Counted from the stretch's first letter, positions 17,294 through 26,156 are shown. The stretch: DNA of 64,000 nt from Burkholderiales bacterium (GCA_014860355.1 JACZJV010000110.1:1-64000); one strand, 5' to 3'. Made by a program: numbers and translations. Notes: generated by a model not told the origin, from the sequence alone.

Positions 17294-18085
17294 CTAGAGC
17301 TTGGTCGCGGTGATGATCTGAAAGTTGCCGAAAAAATAGGTGGTGCGCTCGCAGCTCCAGCCGCCAGCGTTCTCCAGATAGTTGAGCGGGTCGTGCGTGT
17401 CCCACAGCGCCAGACCCAGCGGTTCGAACACCTTGAAGTAAGTCCAGCTGAGCGCGCGCAGCACCCATAGCTGCGGCCGGTGAAATTCCGCGAGGAACAG
17501 CTTGCCTCCGGGGGCGAGCATGCGACCCGCCTCGTCCAGGGTCTGGCCTTTCAGATGGTGCGGCAGTTCGTGCAGCAGAAAGAATATGACGTTGGCGGCG
17601 ACGCCGTCGTCTTTCAGTTTCATCGATGTGGCGTTGTCTTCGACATATTCCACCTTGCCGCCGTACTCGCGCAGCTTGCTTTTCGCATGTACGAGTTCGT
17701 TCTGGATGATGTCGGCGATGAGCACGCGCTCGGCGCCGGACTCGATCGAAGCTTTCACCACGCGCGGAATCACGTTCCCGAACGCGCAGGAAGTGATCAG
17801 CACCTTGCGGTTTTTCAGATCCATCCGCTTGAGTTCGGAAACGATTTTCGAAACCAGGTGGTGATACTGAAACAGCAGTATGGCCGAAATGATGGGTTGA
17901 AAATCGACCAGTTTGATCAGTCGCATGTTCGAATAGATCGGATACACGTGCGATTTCTCGCCCTGCGAACCCGGCGACAATCCGCGCATTACCAGCGCGC
18001 CCCGAGTCACCACGAAGAAAAACACGCCTGTAGACGCCAGTAGAACAAATACGGCAAAAACACTGCTAATCACCCAGCCGTTCAT
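17294..18085 (-). CDS. rquA: RquA-like class I SAM methyltransferase-fold protein (rhodoquinone biosynthesis)
   Basis: A 263-residue protein with an N-terminal membrane segment (VISSVFAVFVLLASTGVFFF) and a class I methyltransferase fold. The motifs match RquA as I recall it: a degenerate glycine motif (ITSCAFGNVIPRVV) in place of GxGxG, IADIIQNELVHAKSKL, FFLLHELP, LAPGGKLFLAEFHRP and the final RTTYFFGNFQIITATKL. RquA converts ubiquinone to rhodoquinone, the low-potential quinone used with fumarate reductase under low oxygen. The alternative is an uncharacterised UbiE-related methyltransferase. A perfect FNR box (TTGAT-GTAC-ATCAA) with a -10 at class II spacing lies upstream, which fits an anaerobic role. 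It is convergent with the MOT1 transporter and has no adjacent quinone genes. Confidence 0.62.
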   Translation of the reverse strand: MNGWVISSVFAVFVLLASTGVFFFVVTRGALVMRGLSPGSQGEKSHVYPIYSNMRLIKLVDFQPIISAILLFQYHHLVSKIVSELKRMDLKNRKVLITSCAFGNVIPRVVKASIESGAERVLIADIIQNELVHAKSKLREYGGKVEYVEDNATSMKLKDDGVAANVIFFLLHELPHHLKGQTLDEAGRMLAPGGKLFLAEFHRPQLWVLRALSWTYFKVFEPLGLALWDTHDPLNYLENAGGWSCERTTYFFGNFQIITATKL

Positions 18086-18458
18086 CGCGTTTCCTTAAAA
18101 CAATGTGGACCTGTGCTCACGCCCGCTAGTATCGCGGCTTTTTACCAGCCCATCAAGCCGGAATTCGGTCAGCCGCTATGTTGGCGGACCAGGCGTCTTT
18201 GCGTTTTGATGTACATCAAGTCCGAAACGTTGCCTGAAATCGACTTTGACAAGATCGCCGGGCGGCGGGGTCCGGATTGCCCGGTGCGCTCATGCGGGCG
18301 AATTCTTCCCAATCCGGCCGCCACCCGGGCCCTCAATACCGTTACCATTGGAGCCTGTGCGAAACGAGGGGGATCGGCCCCCTCCTGCCCCCTGATGCAG
18401 CGGCTGATTCGGCCATTCAGCCGCAGCCACTGCACCGGTTGCGAACTAAGGAGATTCT
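18086..18458. other. Divergent intergenic region between rquA-like gene and DUF971 gene
   Basis: About 370 bases without a supported gene. It carries the FNR-type promoter for the minus-strand gene (18178-18219). An AAGGAG ribosome site lies just before the ATG at 18459. I see no clear sigma-70 promoter for the plus-strand cluster. A GGGGGATCGGCCCCCTCC dyad at 18368-18386 could form a hairpin in the leader of the plus-strand transcript. Confidence 0.5.
18178..18219 (-). promoter_or_regulatory. Perfect FNR/ANR box with -10 element upstream of the rquA-like gene
   Basis: TTGAT-GTAC-ATCAA (18206-18219) is a perfect match to the FNR consensus. On the minus strand CAACAT (18183-18178) begins exactly 22 nt downstream, which puts the box centre at -41.5 from a start near 18171. 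This is the geometry of class II FNR activation. The implied leader is about 86 bases. Confidence 0.7.
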
Positions 18459-18869
18459 ATGTCAGGGTCAGACAAAACCACCCCATCCCCGACCGAAATC
18501 AAGCTGCATCAGAAATCACGCGTGCTGGAAATCTCGTTCGACGACGCCCAGTGCTTTACCCTGCCATTCGAGTTTCTGCGCGTTTATTCGCCTTCGGCGG
18601 AGGTGCGCGGCCATGGCCCGGGACAGGAAGTCCTGCAGGTCGGCAAGCAGAATGTGGAGATCACCCAAATCGAGCCGGTGGGCTCTTACGCGGTGCAACT
18701 GACGTTTTCCGACGGGCACGACAGCGGGCTTTATTCCTGGGATTATCTGTACCGGCTCGGCGCAAATCAGGACTCGATGTGGAAGCACTACCTGGAGCGC
18801 ATGCAGGAGGCAGGTGCAAGCCGCGTCGCGGCCACGGGCGAGTACGCACAACGCCCCAAGTCGAAGTAG
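18459..18869 (+). CDS. DUF971 (gamma-butyrobetaine hydroxylase N-terminal-like) protein
   Basis: A 136-residue soluble protein of the DUF971 family. Typical phrases are PTEIKLHQKSRVLEISFDD, LPFEFLRVYSPSAEVRGHG, VGSYAVQLTFSDGHDSGLYS and WDYLYRLG. In eukaryotic gamma-butyrobetaine hydroxylase and related proteins this domain is a small N-terminal unit; bacterial stand-alone versions often lie near ubiE or Mrp-type genes and have no settled function. The start follows AAGGAGATTCT. It lies six bases before the radical SAM gene, so the two are almost certainly co-transcribed. Confidence 0.88.
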   Translation: MSGSDKTTPSPTEIKLHQKSRVLEISFDDAQCFTLPFEFLRVYSPSAEVRGHGPGQEVLQVGKQNVEITQIEPVGSYAVQLTFSDGHDSGLYSWDYLYRLGANQDSMWKHYLERMQEAGASRVAATGEYAQRPKSK

Positions 18870-18875
18870 GCGCGC

Positions 18876-20333
18876 ATGGATAGCGGCGGTGATTCCCGTC
18901 TGATCGAAGGCGCCGGGGCGGAGACGCGCGCGACCGGCCGCTTCGAGGTCGTGCTGATCAATCCGTATGAGCTGGGCCGCCAGCCCTTCGCCCTGGCCGA
19001 GCCTGCGGCATGGCTGCAACGCGACGGATTCGAGGTTCGCTGCATCGATCTTTCGCTGCAGCAACTCGATCCGGCCCAGCTTGCAGGCGCGCAGCTGGTG
19101 GCCGTGTATGTCGGCATGCACACCGCGACGCGCATTGCGGTCGAAGCGCTTCCGCGCATCCGCGCGCTGGCGCCGCGGGCGCATTTGTGCGTGTACGGGC
19201 TGTACGCGCCGATGAACCAGCAATTGCTGCGCGCATTGGGCGCGAAAACCATACTGGGTGGAGAAGTCGAACCGGCGCTGGCCGGCCTGGCGCGGCGGCT
19301 GCGCGCGGGAGAGGACTGCGATACGCAGGCCGGGCCGGTGGTGAATCTGGCCAGAATCGAATTTCTCACCCCCGAGCGCTCGGGTCTGCCCGAACTCGCA
19401 CGCTACGCCCATTTGGTCCTGCCCGACGGCAGCAGGAAACGCCTGGGCTTCATCGAGGCCAGCCGGGGCTGCAAGCACTTGTGCCGCCATTGTCCGGTGG
19501 TGCCGGTCTATCAGGGCAAGTTCCGCGTCGTGCCGGTGCCGGTGGTGATGGCGGATATCGCGCAGCAGGTCGCGGCCGGCGCGGCGCACATATCGTTCGG
19601 CGATGCGGATTTCTTCAATGGCAGCACGCATGCCATGAAAGTGCTGGCGGCCATGCACGCGCAATTTCCCGGCCTGAGTTTCGATGCCACGATCAAGATC
19701 CAGCACATCATTGCTCACGCCGAATTGCTGCCCGCGCTCAAGGCGGCGGGCTGCCTGTTCATCACTTCGGCGGTCGAATCGGTGGATGCGCAGGTGTTGC
19801 AGCACCTCGCCAAGAACCATACGCCGGCCGACTTCGAGCACGCGCTGCGGCTGTGCCGCGATGCCGGCATCGCCATGGCGCCGACCTTTGTGCCGTTCAC
19901 GCCGTGGACCAGTCTGGAGGGCTACCTCGAGCTGCTGCGCACGCTGTTGCGCCTCGGTCTGGCGGAGGCGGTGCCGCCGATTCAGCTTTGCATACGCCTG
20001 CTCGTGCCCGAAGGCTCCTGGCTGCTGCGCTTGCCGGGATTCGGCGAAATGATCGAAGCCTTCGATCCGAAGTTGCTGGGCTATCCGTGGCGGCACGCCG
20101 ATGCGCGCGTGGACACGCTGCAACGGGAGCTGCAGGCGCTGGCCGCGCAAGGCGATCGCGACAATCTGCCGCGCAGCCGGATATTTTCGCAGATGTGGGG
20201 GCTCGCCCACGATGCGCTGGGCCTGCGCGCGCCGTTCCTGACAGCGGCGGATTTCGGCGCACCCGTTGCGCACCTGTCCGAGCCCTGGTATTGCTGCGCG
20301 GAACCCACCGAACAGCAATTGCAGAGTTTCTGA
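18876..20333 (+). CDS. CUAEP/CCAEP-tail radical SAM protein with N-terminal B12-binding-like domain
   Basis: A 485-residue radical SAM protein. Residues about 23-145 resemble a B12-binding Rossmann-like domain (VVLINPYELGRQPFALAEPA, VAVYVGMHTATR), but the cobalamin DxHxxG motif is not evident. The radical SAM cluster motif CxxxCxxC is C199, C203, C206 (EASRGCKHLCRHC), after which ISFGDADFFN and SFDATIKIQHI fit the barrel strands. The tail carries WYCCAEPT (C473-C474-A-E-P), the signature of a family named for a CUAEP or CCAEP end, in which some members have selenocysteine in place of the second Cys. This one uses an ordinary TGC codon, so it is the Cys form. The product is unknown. The ATP-grasp gene follows after ten bases. 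Confidence 0.87.
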   Translation: MDSGGDSRLIEGAGAETRATGRFEVVLINPYELGRQPFALAEPAAWLQRDGFEVRCIDLSLQQLDPAQLAGAQLVAVYVGMHTATRIAVEALPRIRALAPRAHLCVYGLYAPMNQQLLRALGAKTILGGEVEPALAGLARRLRAGEDCDTQAGPVVNLARIEFLTPERSGLPELARYAHLVLPDGSRKRLGFIEASRGCKHLCRHCPVVPVYQGKFRVVPVPVVMADIAQQVAAGAAHISFGDADFFNGSTHAMKVLAAMHAQFPGLSFDATIKIQHIIAHAELLPALKAAGCLFITSAVESVDAQVLQHLAKNHTPADFEHALRLCRDAGIAMAPTFVPFTPWTSLEGYLELLRTLLRLGLAEAVPPIQLCIRLLVPEGSWLLRLPGFGEMIEAFDPKLLGYPWRHADARVDTLQRELQALAAQGDRDNLPRSRIFSQMWGLAHDALGLRAPFLTAADFGAPVAHLSEPWYCCAEPTEQQLQSF

Positions 20334-20343
20334 GGCTGCCGCC

Positions 20344-21591
20344 GTGAAGCGCGTGCTGCTGCTGCTGCCCACCACCGGTTACCGCAACGAGGATTTTCTT
20401 GCCGCGGCCAGGCGTCTGGACGTCGAAGTCATCAGCGTCGCGAACTACTGCCACCAACTTGCGCCCTCCTGGGGCATGAGTCCGATACGTTCGGTTCCGT
20501 TCGACCAGCCGGTGGCCGCGCTGAAACAATTGCAGTCCGCGCTCGGGCGCAAGCCGGACGCGGTGCTGGCAGTGGACGACAGCGGCCTGGACCTGGCGGC
20601 CTTGTTATGCGAATACCTCTACCTCCCGGGCAATTCTCCCGAGGCGGTGCGGCGCACGCGCGACAAACTGGCGTTCAGGGACCTGCTGCAGGGCGCCGGC
20701 CTGCACTACCCGGATTTCATTCGCCTGGCCAACGATGCACAGACCCGGTCGCTGCCGCCGCCGCTGCGCTTTCCGGTGGTGGTCAAGGCGCGCCGCCTCA
20801 GCGCCAGTCGCGGCGTGATCCGCGCCGATACGCGCCAGGCATACGCGCGCGCCGTGCAATGGGTGCGCGGCATCCAGGCCAAAGCCGACCGCGACGCGGC
20901 CGCGCTGGGCGTGATCGTGGAGAACTTCATCCCCGGCAGCGAACATGCGCTCGAAGGACTGTTGCGCAATGGACGCCTGCAGGTGCTGGCGCTGATCGAC
21001 AAGCCCGATCCGCTGGACGGCCCCTATTTCGAGGAAACGATGTACGTCACGCCATCGCGCCTGGCATCGGAGCGCCAGGCGCAGATCGCGCAGACGGTAC
21101 AGCGCGCCTGCACCCTGGCAGGACTGGAAAGCGGCCCCGTACACGCGGAAATGCGTGTAAATGAACAAGGTGTATGGCTGCTCGAAATCGCTGCGCGTTC
21201 CATCGGCGGCCTGTGCGGCAGGATGCTGCATCCGGTACTGGGCATGAGTCTGGAGGAATTGATCCTGCGCGATGCGCTGAACCTCCCTGCGCCCGCGCCG
21301 GGGGGTAGTGCCGCGAACGGCGTGATGATGATCCCGATTCCGCGGCAGGGCATTTTTCAGGGCGTGCGCGGGCGCGAAACTGCGCTCGCGCTCGCCGGCA
21401 TCAGCGACATCCGCATCAGCGCCATTGCGGGCCAGCTGATTTCGGCGCCACCGGAGGGCGCGGGCTACCTGGGATTCATTTTCGCGCAGGGGGCCAGACC
21501 CGACGAGGTCGAGTCCAGCTTGCGCCGCGCGCTGCAGGCGCTGGAGTTCGACATACAGACGGAAATTCCGCTGAGCGAACTGCGGATCTGA
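20344..21591 (+). CDS. ATP-grasp domain protein
   Basis: A 415-residue ATP-grasp ligase-like protein. It opens with KRVLLLLPTTGYRNEDFLAA (pre-ATP-grasp Rossmann part). The grasp region has RRTRDKLAFRDLLQGAGLHYPDF, FPVVVKARRLSASRGVIRA (ATP-binding Lys strand), VENFIPGSEHALEGLL and VHAEMRVNEQGVWLLEIAARSIGG (Mg-binding E...E). Such enzymes form an acyl-phosphate and join it to an amine, thiol or other nucleophile. The C-terminal FDIQTEIPL part resembles the lid of carboxylate-amine ligases related to BacD. The GTG start at 20344 is set by GAGG, which overlaps the stop of the radical SAM gene, so translation is coupled. It probably modifies a small molecule or peptide together with that enzyme; substrate unknown. 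Confidence 0.85.
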   Translation: MKRVLLLLPTTGYRNEDFLAAARRLDVEVISVANYCHQLAPSWGMSPIRSVPFDQPVAALKQLQSALGRKPDAVLAVDDSGLDLAALLCEYLYLPGNSPEAVRRTRDKLAFRDLLQGAGLHYPDFIRLANDAQTRSLPPPLRFPVVVKARRLSASRGVIRADTRQAYARAVQWVRGIQAKADRDAAALGVIVENFIPGSEHALEGLLRNGRLQVLALIDKPDPLDGPYFEETMYVTPSRLASERQAQIAQTVQRACTLAGLESGPVHAEMRVNEQGVWLLEIAARSIGGLCGRMLHPVLGMSLEELILRDALNLPAPAPGGSAANGVMMIPIPRQGIFQGVRGRETALALAGISDIRISAIAGQLISAPPEGAGYLGFIFAQGARPDEVESSLRRALQALEFDIQTEIPLSELRI

Positions 21592-21645
21592 GAGCCGAAT
21601 TCAATAATTGCAGTGAACTCCCGGCCTGGCGCTCGTTGTCGCCGA

Positions 21646-22956
21646 TTACCAGTAGCGCATCGCGCCGCGGTATAGCGTGCCCAGGTCGCTTTCGCTGATG
21701 TCGCGCGGCGCGTTGGTCAGCAGGCGTTGCTGTGCCCAGGCGCCCTTGGTGAGGCCGGCAACGTCGGCTTCGCCGTAGCCCACGCCGCTTACGCCATTGG
21801 GGATGCCGGTGGCTTTCATCATCTTGATCAGCTGCGCGGAGACAATTTCGGCTGCGTCCGCGGCAGTTGCGCCCTTGGTTTCGGCGCCGAGGCAGGCTGC
21901 GCCGTGGATATGACGCTCGGGGCAGGCGCTCGCGGTGAAACGGAACACCGAAGGCGCGTTGACGATCACGCTCATGCCGTGCGGCACCATCGGTTCTTCC
22001 TGCGGGTAGCCCTCGGGCCGGAAGTCGCGCACCAGCCCCGCCACCGAGTAGGCCATGCCGTGGGGCACGTGCACCCCGGAGTTGCCGAAGGCGATGCCCG
22101 CGAGGGTGGCTGCATACATCATCTCGTCGCGCGCTTCGTGGTCGCTCGCGTCATTCACCGCGCGCTCGAGGTACTGGCCCAGACGTTTCAGTGCCGCTAC
22201 ACAGCCAAGGTCGCTCCAGGGGTTGGCCCCCTGGCTCATCGGGCGCAGCGAGGGCGATTTCGAAGCGGCGCGGCGCGTATACGGTCTGGCGGTATAGGAT
22301 TCGAGCGCATGCGAAAGCACGTCGAAGCCGCTCGCCGCGACGACGTTCTTGGGCAGCGTATAGGTGGCGGCCGGGTCGATCAGCGCGAGCGACGGCTTGA
22401 GGCGCCTGGAGGCGATGCCGGTTTTGACCTGCATCGCCAGCAGGTCGAAAATGGTGATGCCGGTGCACTCCGAGCCGGTGCCGCAGGTGGTGGGGCAGGC
22501 GATATGCGGTTTGAGCGGGCCGGGCACGGGCTTGCCCGCGCCTATGGGTGCGTTGACGTAGTCGAGAAAGTCCGCCGGCCAGGTGGCGTAGAGGTTGGCC
22601 GCCTTACAGGTGTCGATGACCGAACCCCCGCCCACGGAAACATAGCCGTCGAATTTGCCCTCCGCGGCGAATCTCGCCGCGGCGATGAAGGACTGGTCGG
22701 TCGGTTCGACCTTGACCTCGTCGTATATCGCCACATCCACGCCCGACGCCCTGAGCGCATCGCGCACCTGGGCCACGTAGGGCAGGCCGGCCAGCCGCTG
22801 GTCGGTGAACAGCGCGACCCGGCTCATGCCCAGGTGCCTGGCGTGTTCGCCGGCCTCCTTGAGCACGCCGTGGCCGAAGCTGATGCTGGAAATGTCGACG
22901 GCAAATACGCTTTCCCCACCCTCGGCCGTGACGTAGTAGTTGTGACAACAGGACAT
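21646..22956 (-). CDS. Hydroxyacid-oxoacid transhydrogenase (iron-type alcohol dehydrogenase family)
   Basis: A 436-residue iron-containing dehydrogenase that most resembles ADHFE1-type hydroxyacid-oxoacid transhydrogenase, which couples oxidation of 4-hydroxybutyrate to reduction of 2-oxoglutarate. Diagnostic pieces are [23 protein letters not shown], the nucleotide loop [34 protein letters not shown], and the metal-binding His-rich strand [12 protein letters not shown]...VPHGMSV. The length is normal for this subgroup, which is longer than simple iron ADHs. An AGGAG ribosome site precedes the ATG. It is divergent from livJ. The 4-hydroxybutyrate link to the AbfD-like protein at 55904 is tempting, but that protein has lost cluster ligands. 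Confidence 0.85.
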   Translation of the reverse strand: MSCCHNYYVTAEGGESVFAVDISSISFGHGVLKEAGEHARHLGMSRVALFTDQRLAGLPYVAQVRDALRASGVDVAIYDEVKVEPTDQSFIAAARFAAEGKFDGYVSVGGGSVIDTCKAANLYATWPADFLDYVNAPIGAGKPVPGPLKPHIACPTTCGTGSECTGITIFDLLAMQVKTGIASRRLKPSLALIDPAATYTLPKNVVAASGFDVLSHALESYTARPYTRRAASKSPSLRPMSQGANPWSDLGCVAALKRLGQYLERAVNDASDHEARDEMMYAATLAGIAFGNSGVHVPHGMAYSVAGLVRDFRPEGYPQEEPMVPHGMSVIVNAPSVFRFTASACPERHIHGAACLGAETKGATAADAAEIVSAQLIKMMKATGIPNGVSGVGYGEADVAGLTKGAWAQQRLLTNAPRDISESDLGTLYRGAMRYW

Positions 22957-23019
22957 GCGGGCTCCTATCTCGATTCAAGGTTCATAAGGTCCTGCGAGCC
23001 AGTATCTTGAGCGCCTGCG

Positions 23020-23115
23020 CGCTTGTCAAGCGGATACGCAGCGACGGCGATGCGCGCTTTCGCACCCTGGTCTGCACGCAACGGCCACTGCAAGTGGCGG
23101 CCGTCTTGACAAGCG
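23020..23115. repeat. 11-bp inverted repeat pair CGCTTGTCAAG / CTTGACAAGCG
   Basis: CGCTTGTCAAG at 23020-23030 and its exact reverse complement at 23105-23115, 74 nt apart, lie in the divergent space between the transhydrogenase gene and livJ. The right copy overlaps the -35 of the livJ promoter. The pair would suit a dimeric or looping repressor. Confidence 0.5.
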
Positions 23116-23134
23116 TGGCAACTGTCAACATACT
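23106..23134 (+). promoter_or_regulatory. Sigma-70 promoter of the livJHMGF operon
   Basis: TTGACA (23106-23111), a 17-nt spacer and CATACT (23129-23134). The start would be near 23141, about 75 bases before the livJ ATG. The -35 overlaps one arm of the 11-bp inverted repeat, so repression at this site is plausible. Confidence 0.65.
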
Positions 23135-23216
23135 CGATTCCAGTCTGCTGAATTTGCGTTCATTCGTATTGGTCACCACCCGTGGTATCACCGTAATCTT
23201 TGCGGAGCCTGCACCC

Positions 23217-24347
23217 ATGCGCACCTTCCTGAGCTCGCTGTTCACCCTCACTCTGCTCGCCGGCATCAGCACTGCGGCGGCCCCGGTACACGCACAGGGC
23301 GCCCCGATCAAGATCGGCGCCATCCTTCCCCTCACGGGATCGGGGGCTTCCTACGGCGTGTGGATGAAAGGCGGCGCCGAGATGGCGGCCGAGGACATCA
23401 ACGCGGCCGGCGGCATCGCCGGGCACAAGCTCGAGGTGATCTACGAAGACCATGCCGCCGACGCATCGAAAGCGGTCAACGCGATGCGGCGCCTGGTGGA
23501 GGTCGAGAAGATACCGTTCAGCATGACTTCGTATTCGTCACCCACGCTGGCGATCCAGCCGATCGCGGCGCAGAACAAGGTGGTGATCATGAACGGCGGC
23601 GGGCAGTCCGACAGTCTCGCGGGCAAGGACTATCTCTACAACAACATCCCGGTGGTATCGAACGAAGTCGGGGTCATCGCCGAGTGGCTGGCAAAGGACA
23701 AGAAGCTCACCAAGGCGGTGCTGATCGTCGCCAACGACGAAGCCGGCCGCAATTCAGCCCAGACTTTCCGCGACAAATTCGGCGCTGCCGGAGGCCAGGT
23801 GCTCGCCGAGGAGCGGGTGGCGCTGGACGCCACCGATTTTCGCGCGCAGCTCGCCAAGCTCAAAGCCCGCGGCGGCGACCTCCTGTACATTTCGTCCTAC
23901 GGCCGCAACGTCTCCATCATCGCGGACCAGGCGCGCGAACTCGGCATCAGCGTCCCGATGGCGGGAACTTCCTGGGTATTGGTTCCGGAGACCTTCAAGT
24001 CCAAGGGCGCCGAAGGCCTGCTGGTGACCAAGCTGCCCTACGATCCGAACTCCGCGTTCGCGAAGAAATTCAAGGACAAGTACAAGACCAATGCAGGTTT
24101 CTTCGCGGTGCAGTACTACAGCGCCACGATGATTTTCGCCAAAGCCGCCGAGGAAGCCATGAAGAAAAACGCCGGCGCGCTGACGGGCGAGGGCGTAAAG
24201 AACGCGATCGAGTCGATCCGCGCCTTCGACACGCTCTCGGGCAAACTCGTGTTCCAGTCCAACCACGGTGCGGTGATGGACATCGAAGCGGGAACCTTGA
24301 AGGGCGGCAAGGTCGAGGTCGAGAAGACCATCAAGGCCGCCCCTTAA
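23217..24347 (+). CDS. Branched-chain amino-acid-type ABC transporter substrate-binding protein (LivJ-like)
   Basis: A 376-residue periplasmic binding protein with a signal peptide (MRTFLSSLFTLTLLAGISTAAAPVHAQ). The mature start APIKIGAILPLTGSGASYG is the standard Peripla_BP_6 opening, followed by AAEDINAAGGIAGHKLEVIYEDHAAD and RRLVEVEKIPFSM. It captures a ligand for the permease encoded downstream. HAAT-family receptors bind amino acids but also aromatic acids and amides, and with aromatic and acyl-CoA genes nearby the ligand may not be an amino acid. The ATG at 23217 follows GCGGAG; an upstream in-frame ATG at 23007 would bury the signal peptide. Confidence 0.92.
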   Translation: MRTFLSSLFTLTLLAGISTAAAPVHAQGAPIKIGAILPLTGSGASYGVWMKGGAEMAAEDINAAGGIAGHKLEVIYEDHAADASKAVNAMRRLVEVEKIPFSMTSYSSPTLAIQPIAAQNKVVIMNGGGQSDSLAGKDYLYNNIPVVSNEVGVIAEWLAKDKKLTKAVLIVANDEAGRNSAQTFRDKFGAAGGQVLAEERVALDATDFRAQLAKLKARGGDLLYISSYGRNVSIIADQARELGISVPMAGTSWVLVPETFKSKGAEGLLVTKLPYDPNSAFAKKFKDKYKTNAGFFAVQYYSATMIFAKAAEEAMKKNAGALTGEGVKNAIESIRAFDTLSGKLVFQSNHGAVMDIEAGTLKGGKVEVEKTIKAAP

Positions 24348-24377
24348 GCCTGCGCACGCCGTCGCAGCGGGCCGGCC

Positions 24378-25262
24378 TTGGATCTTTTCCTCCAGCTCGC
24401 CGCAACCGGCCTGGTCGTAGCCAGCCTGTACGTCCTGTGCGCGATAGGCTGGGGGCTGATCTACGGCACTACGCTGCACTTTCACGTCGCGCACGGGGCG
24501 GTGTTCACGCTCGCCGCCTACTACGCCTACGCGGCGCAGAAGTACCTGCACCTGCCGCTGGCCATCGCCGTAATCGCGGCCATCGCCGCGGCCGCGCTCT
24601 CCGGGATGCTGATCGATCTCTTGGTCTACCAGCCGCTGGAGCGCCGCGGCGCGATCCGCACCACCTTGTTTATCGCGTCGCTGGGCCTGCTGACGCTGAT
24701 CGAGAACCTGCTCGCAATCCTGTTCACGCCGGACCCCCTGCGCATGGACGTGGGCTGGCTAGCCGACGCGGTGCAGCTTGGGCCGGTGTTCCTTACCCGG
24801 CTGCATCTGCTGAGCGTGGCGACCGCCATCCTCGGATTCCTGGCACTGATGGCCTTCCTCAAGTATTCACTGTGGGGCCAGGCGATCCGCGCAGTCTCCT
24901 CCTCGCCCGAAATGGCGCGCACCGTGGGCATCGACTTGAAACGCGTGCATCTGCTGACCTATGCCGTGGGCTCCGCCATTTCCGCGCCGGCCGGGATCCT
25001 GCTGGCGATGGATGTCGGGGCGGAGCCCTACCGCGGCACCACCTTCGTGCTGCTCGCTTCGGTGGCGGTCATCATGGGCGGGATCGGCTCCATACCGGGG
25101 GCGGCCCTGGGTGCAGTGTTCCTTGCGCTGCTCGAGAATCTCGGTGTGTGGAAAATCCCCTCGGAGTGGCAGTCGACCATCTCCTTCGGCGTGTTCCTGG
25201 TATTCATCGTAGTGCGTCCGCGCGGATTCTACGGCCGCAAGATCCAGTCCGCGGAAATCTGA
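24378..25262 (+). CDS. Branched-chain amino-acid-type ABC permease (LivH-like)
   Basis: A 294-residue inner-membrane permease with about eight hydrophobic segments. It has the LivH features LYVLCAIGWGLIYGTT, FHVAHGAVFTLAAYYAY, SSSPEMARTVGIDLKRVHLLTYAVGSAISAPAG-like coupling region (in PEMARTVGIDLKRVH) and the end VRPRGFYGRK. The start codon is TTG at 24378: no ATG or GTG fits the conserved N-terminus. It is the second gene of the liv operon, 30 bases after livJ. Confidence 0.9.
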   Translation: MDLFLQLAATGLVVASLYVLCAIGWGLIYGTTLHFHVAHGAVFTLAAYYAYAAQKYLHLPLAIAVIAAIAAAALSGMLIDLLVYQPLERRGAIRTTLFIASLGLLTLIENLLAILFTPDPLRMDVGWLADAVQLGPVFLTRLHLLSVATAILGFLALMAFLKYSLWGQAIRAVSSSPEMARTVGIDLKRVHLLTYAVGSAISAPAGILLAMDVGAEPYRGTTFVLLASVAVIMGGIGSIPGAALGAVFLALLENLGVWKIPSEWQSTISFGVFLVFIVVRPRGFYGRKIQSAEI

Positions 25263-25280
25263 CCCGGGGATGAAGCCGAA

Positions 25281-26156
25281 ATGACCGCTTACCTTTCGCA
25301 CTTTCTGGTCATGGTCGCGATCTACTCGATCCTGGCCTTGTCGCTGAACCTGCTGATCGGCTACTCCGGCATATTTTCGCTCGCGCATGCGGCGATCTAC
25401 GGCATCGGCGCCTACGCTTCCGCGCTCGCCGCGCTCAAGCTCGGGCTGGGTTTCTGGGGCGGCATGGTGGTCGCCGCGAGCGTGGGCGCGTTCGCCTCCG
25501 CTTTGGTGGCGATTCCGTCGCTGCGCGTCGCGGGCGACTATTACGTGGTGGCCTCATTCGGCCTGCAGGTGGTGGTGCTTGCCATATTCATGAACTGGAC
25601 CGACCTTACCAACGGCCACGCCGGCTTGCCCGGAATTCCGCGGCCCAAGCTGTTCGGCTGGGTCATCGACCAGCCGTTCAAGTACGTGTTTCTCGCTGCG
25701 GGCTTTGCCCTTGCCACCTGGGCGATCTGTCGGCGCCTGACCAATTCGGCGTTCGGGCGCGTGCTGCAGGCGATACGCGACGACGAGATCGCCGCACAGG
25801 CCATGGGCAAGAACGTGGTGCTGGTGAAAATCGTGGTCGCCTGCATCTCGTCGGCGCTAGGCGCGACCGCGGGCAGCCTGTACGCCCACTACATCACCTA
25901 CATCAACCCCTCGAGCTTCTCGCTGCACGAATCGATATTCATCGCCACGCTGGTGATACTCGGCGGAAGCGAACGCCTGTCGGGCCCTGTCGTCGGGGCC
26001 TTCCTGCTGCTCGCGATCCCCGAAGTGCTGAAATTCCTCGCCATCCCGGACACGATTGCGGCGCCGATGCGGCAGATCATCTACGGCGGCCTGCTGATCG
26101 TGTTCATGCTGGTGCGTCCGGAAGGCATACTCGGGCGCGCCCGTCATGGCCGCTGA
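25281..26156 (+). CDS. Branched-chain amino-acid-type ABC permease (LivM-like)
   Basis: A 291-residue inner-membrane permease, partner of the LivH-like protein. Typical segments are ILALSLNLLIGYSGIFSLAHA, YGIGAYASALAAL, RVLQAIRDDEIAAQAMGKNV (cytoplasmic coupling loop) and RQIIYGGLLIVFMLVRPEGI. It is slightly short for LivM, as is common in this subfamily. Its last codons overlap livG by 11 bases. Confidence 0.9.
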   Translation: MTAYLSHFLVMVAIYSILALSLNLLIGYSGIFSLAHAAIYGIGAYASALAALKLGLGFWGGMVVAASVGAFASALVAIPSLRVAGDYYVVASFGLQVVVLAIFMNWTDLTNGHAGLPGIPRPKLFGWVIDQPFKYVFLAAGFALATWAICRRLTNSAFGRVLQAIRDDEIAAQAMGKNVVLVKIVVACISSALGATAGSLYAHYITYINPSSFSLHESIFIATLVILGGSERLSGPVVGAFLLLAIPEVLKFLAIPDTIAAPMRQIIYGGLLIVFMLVRPEGILGRARHGR

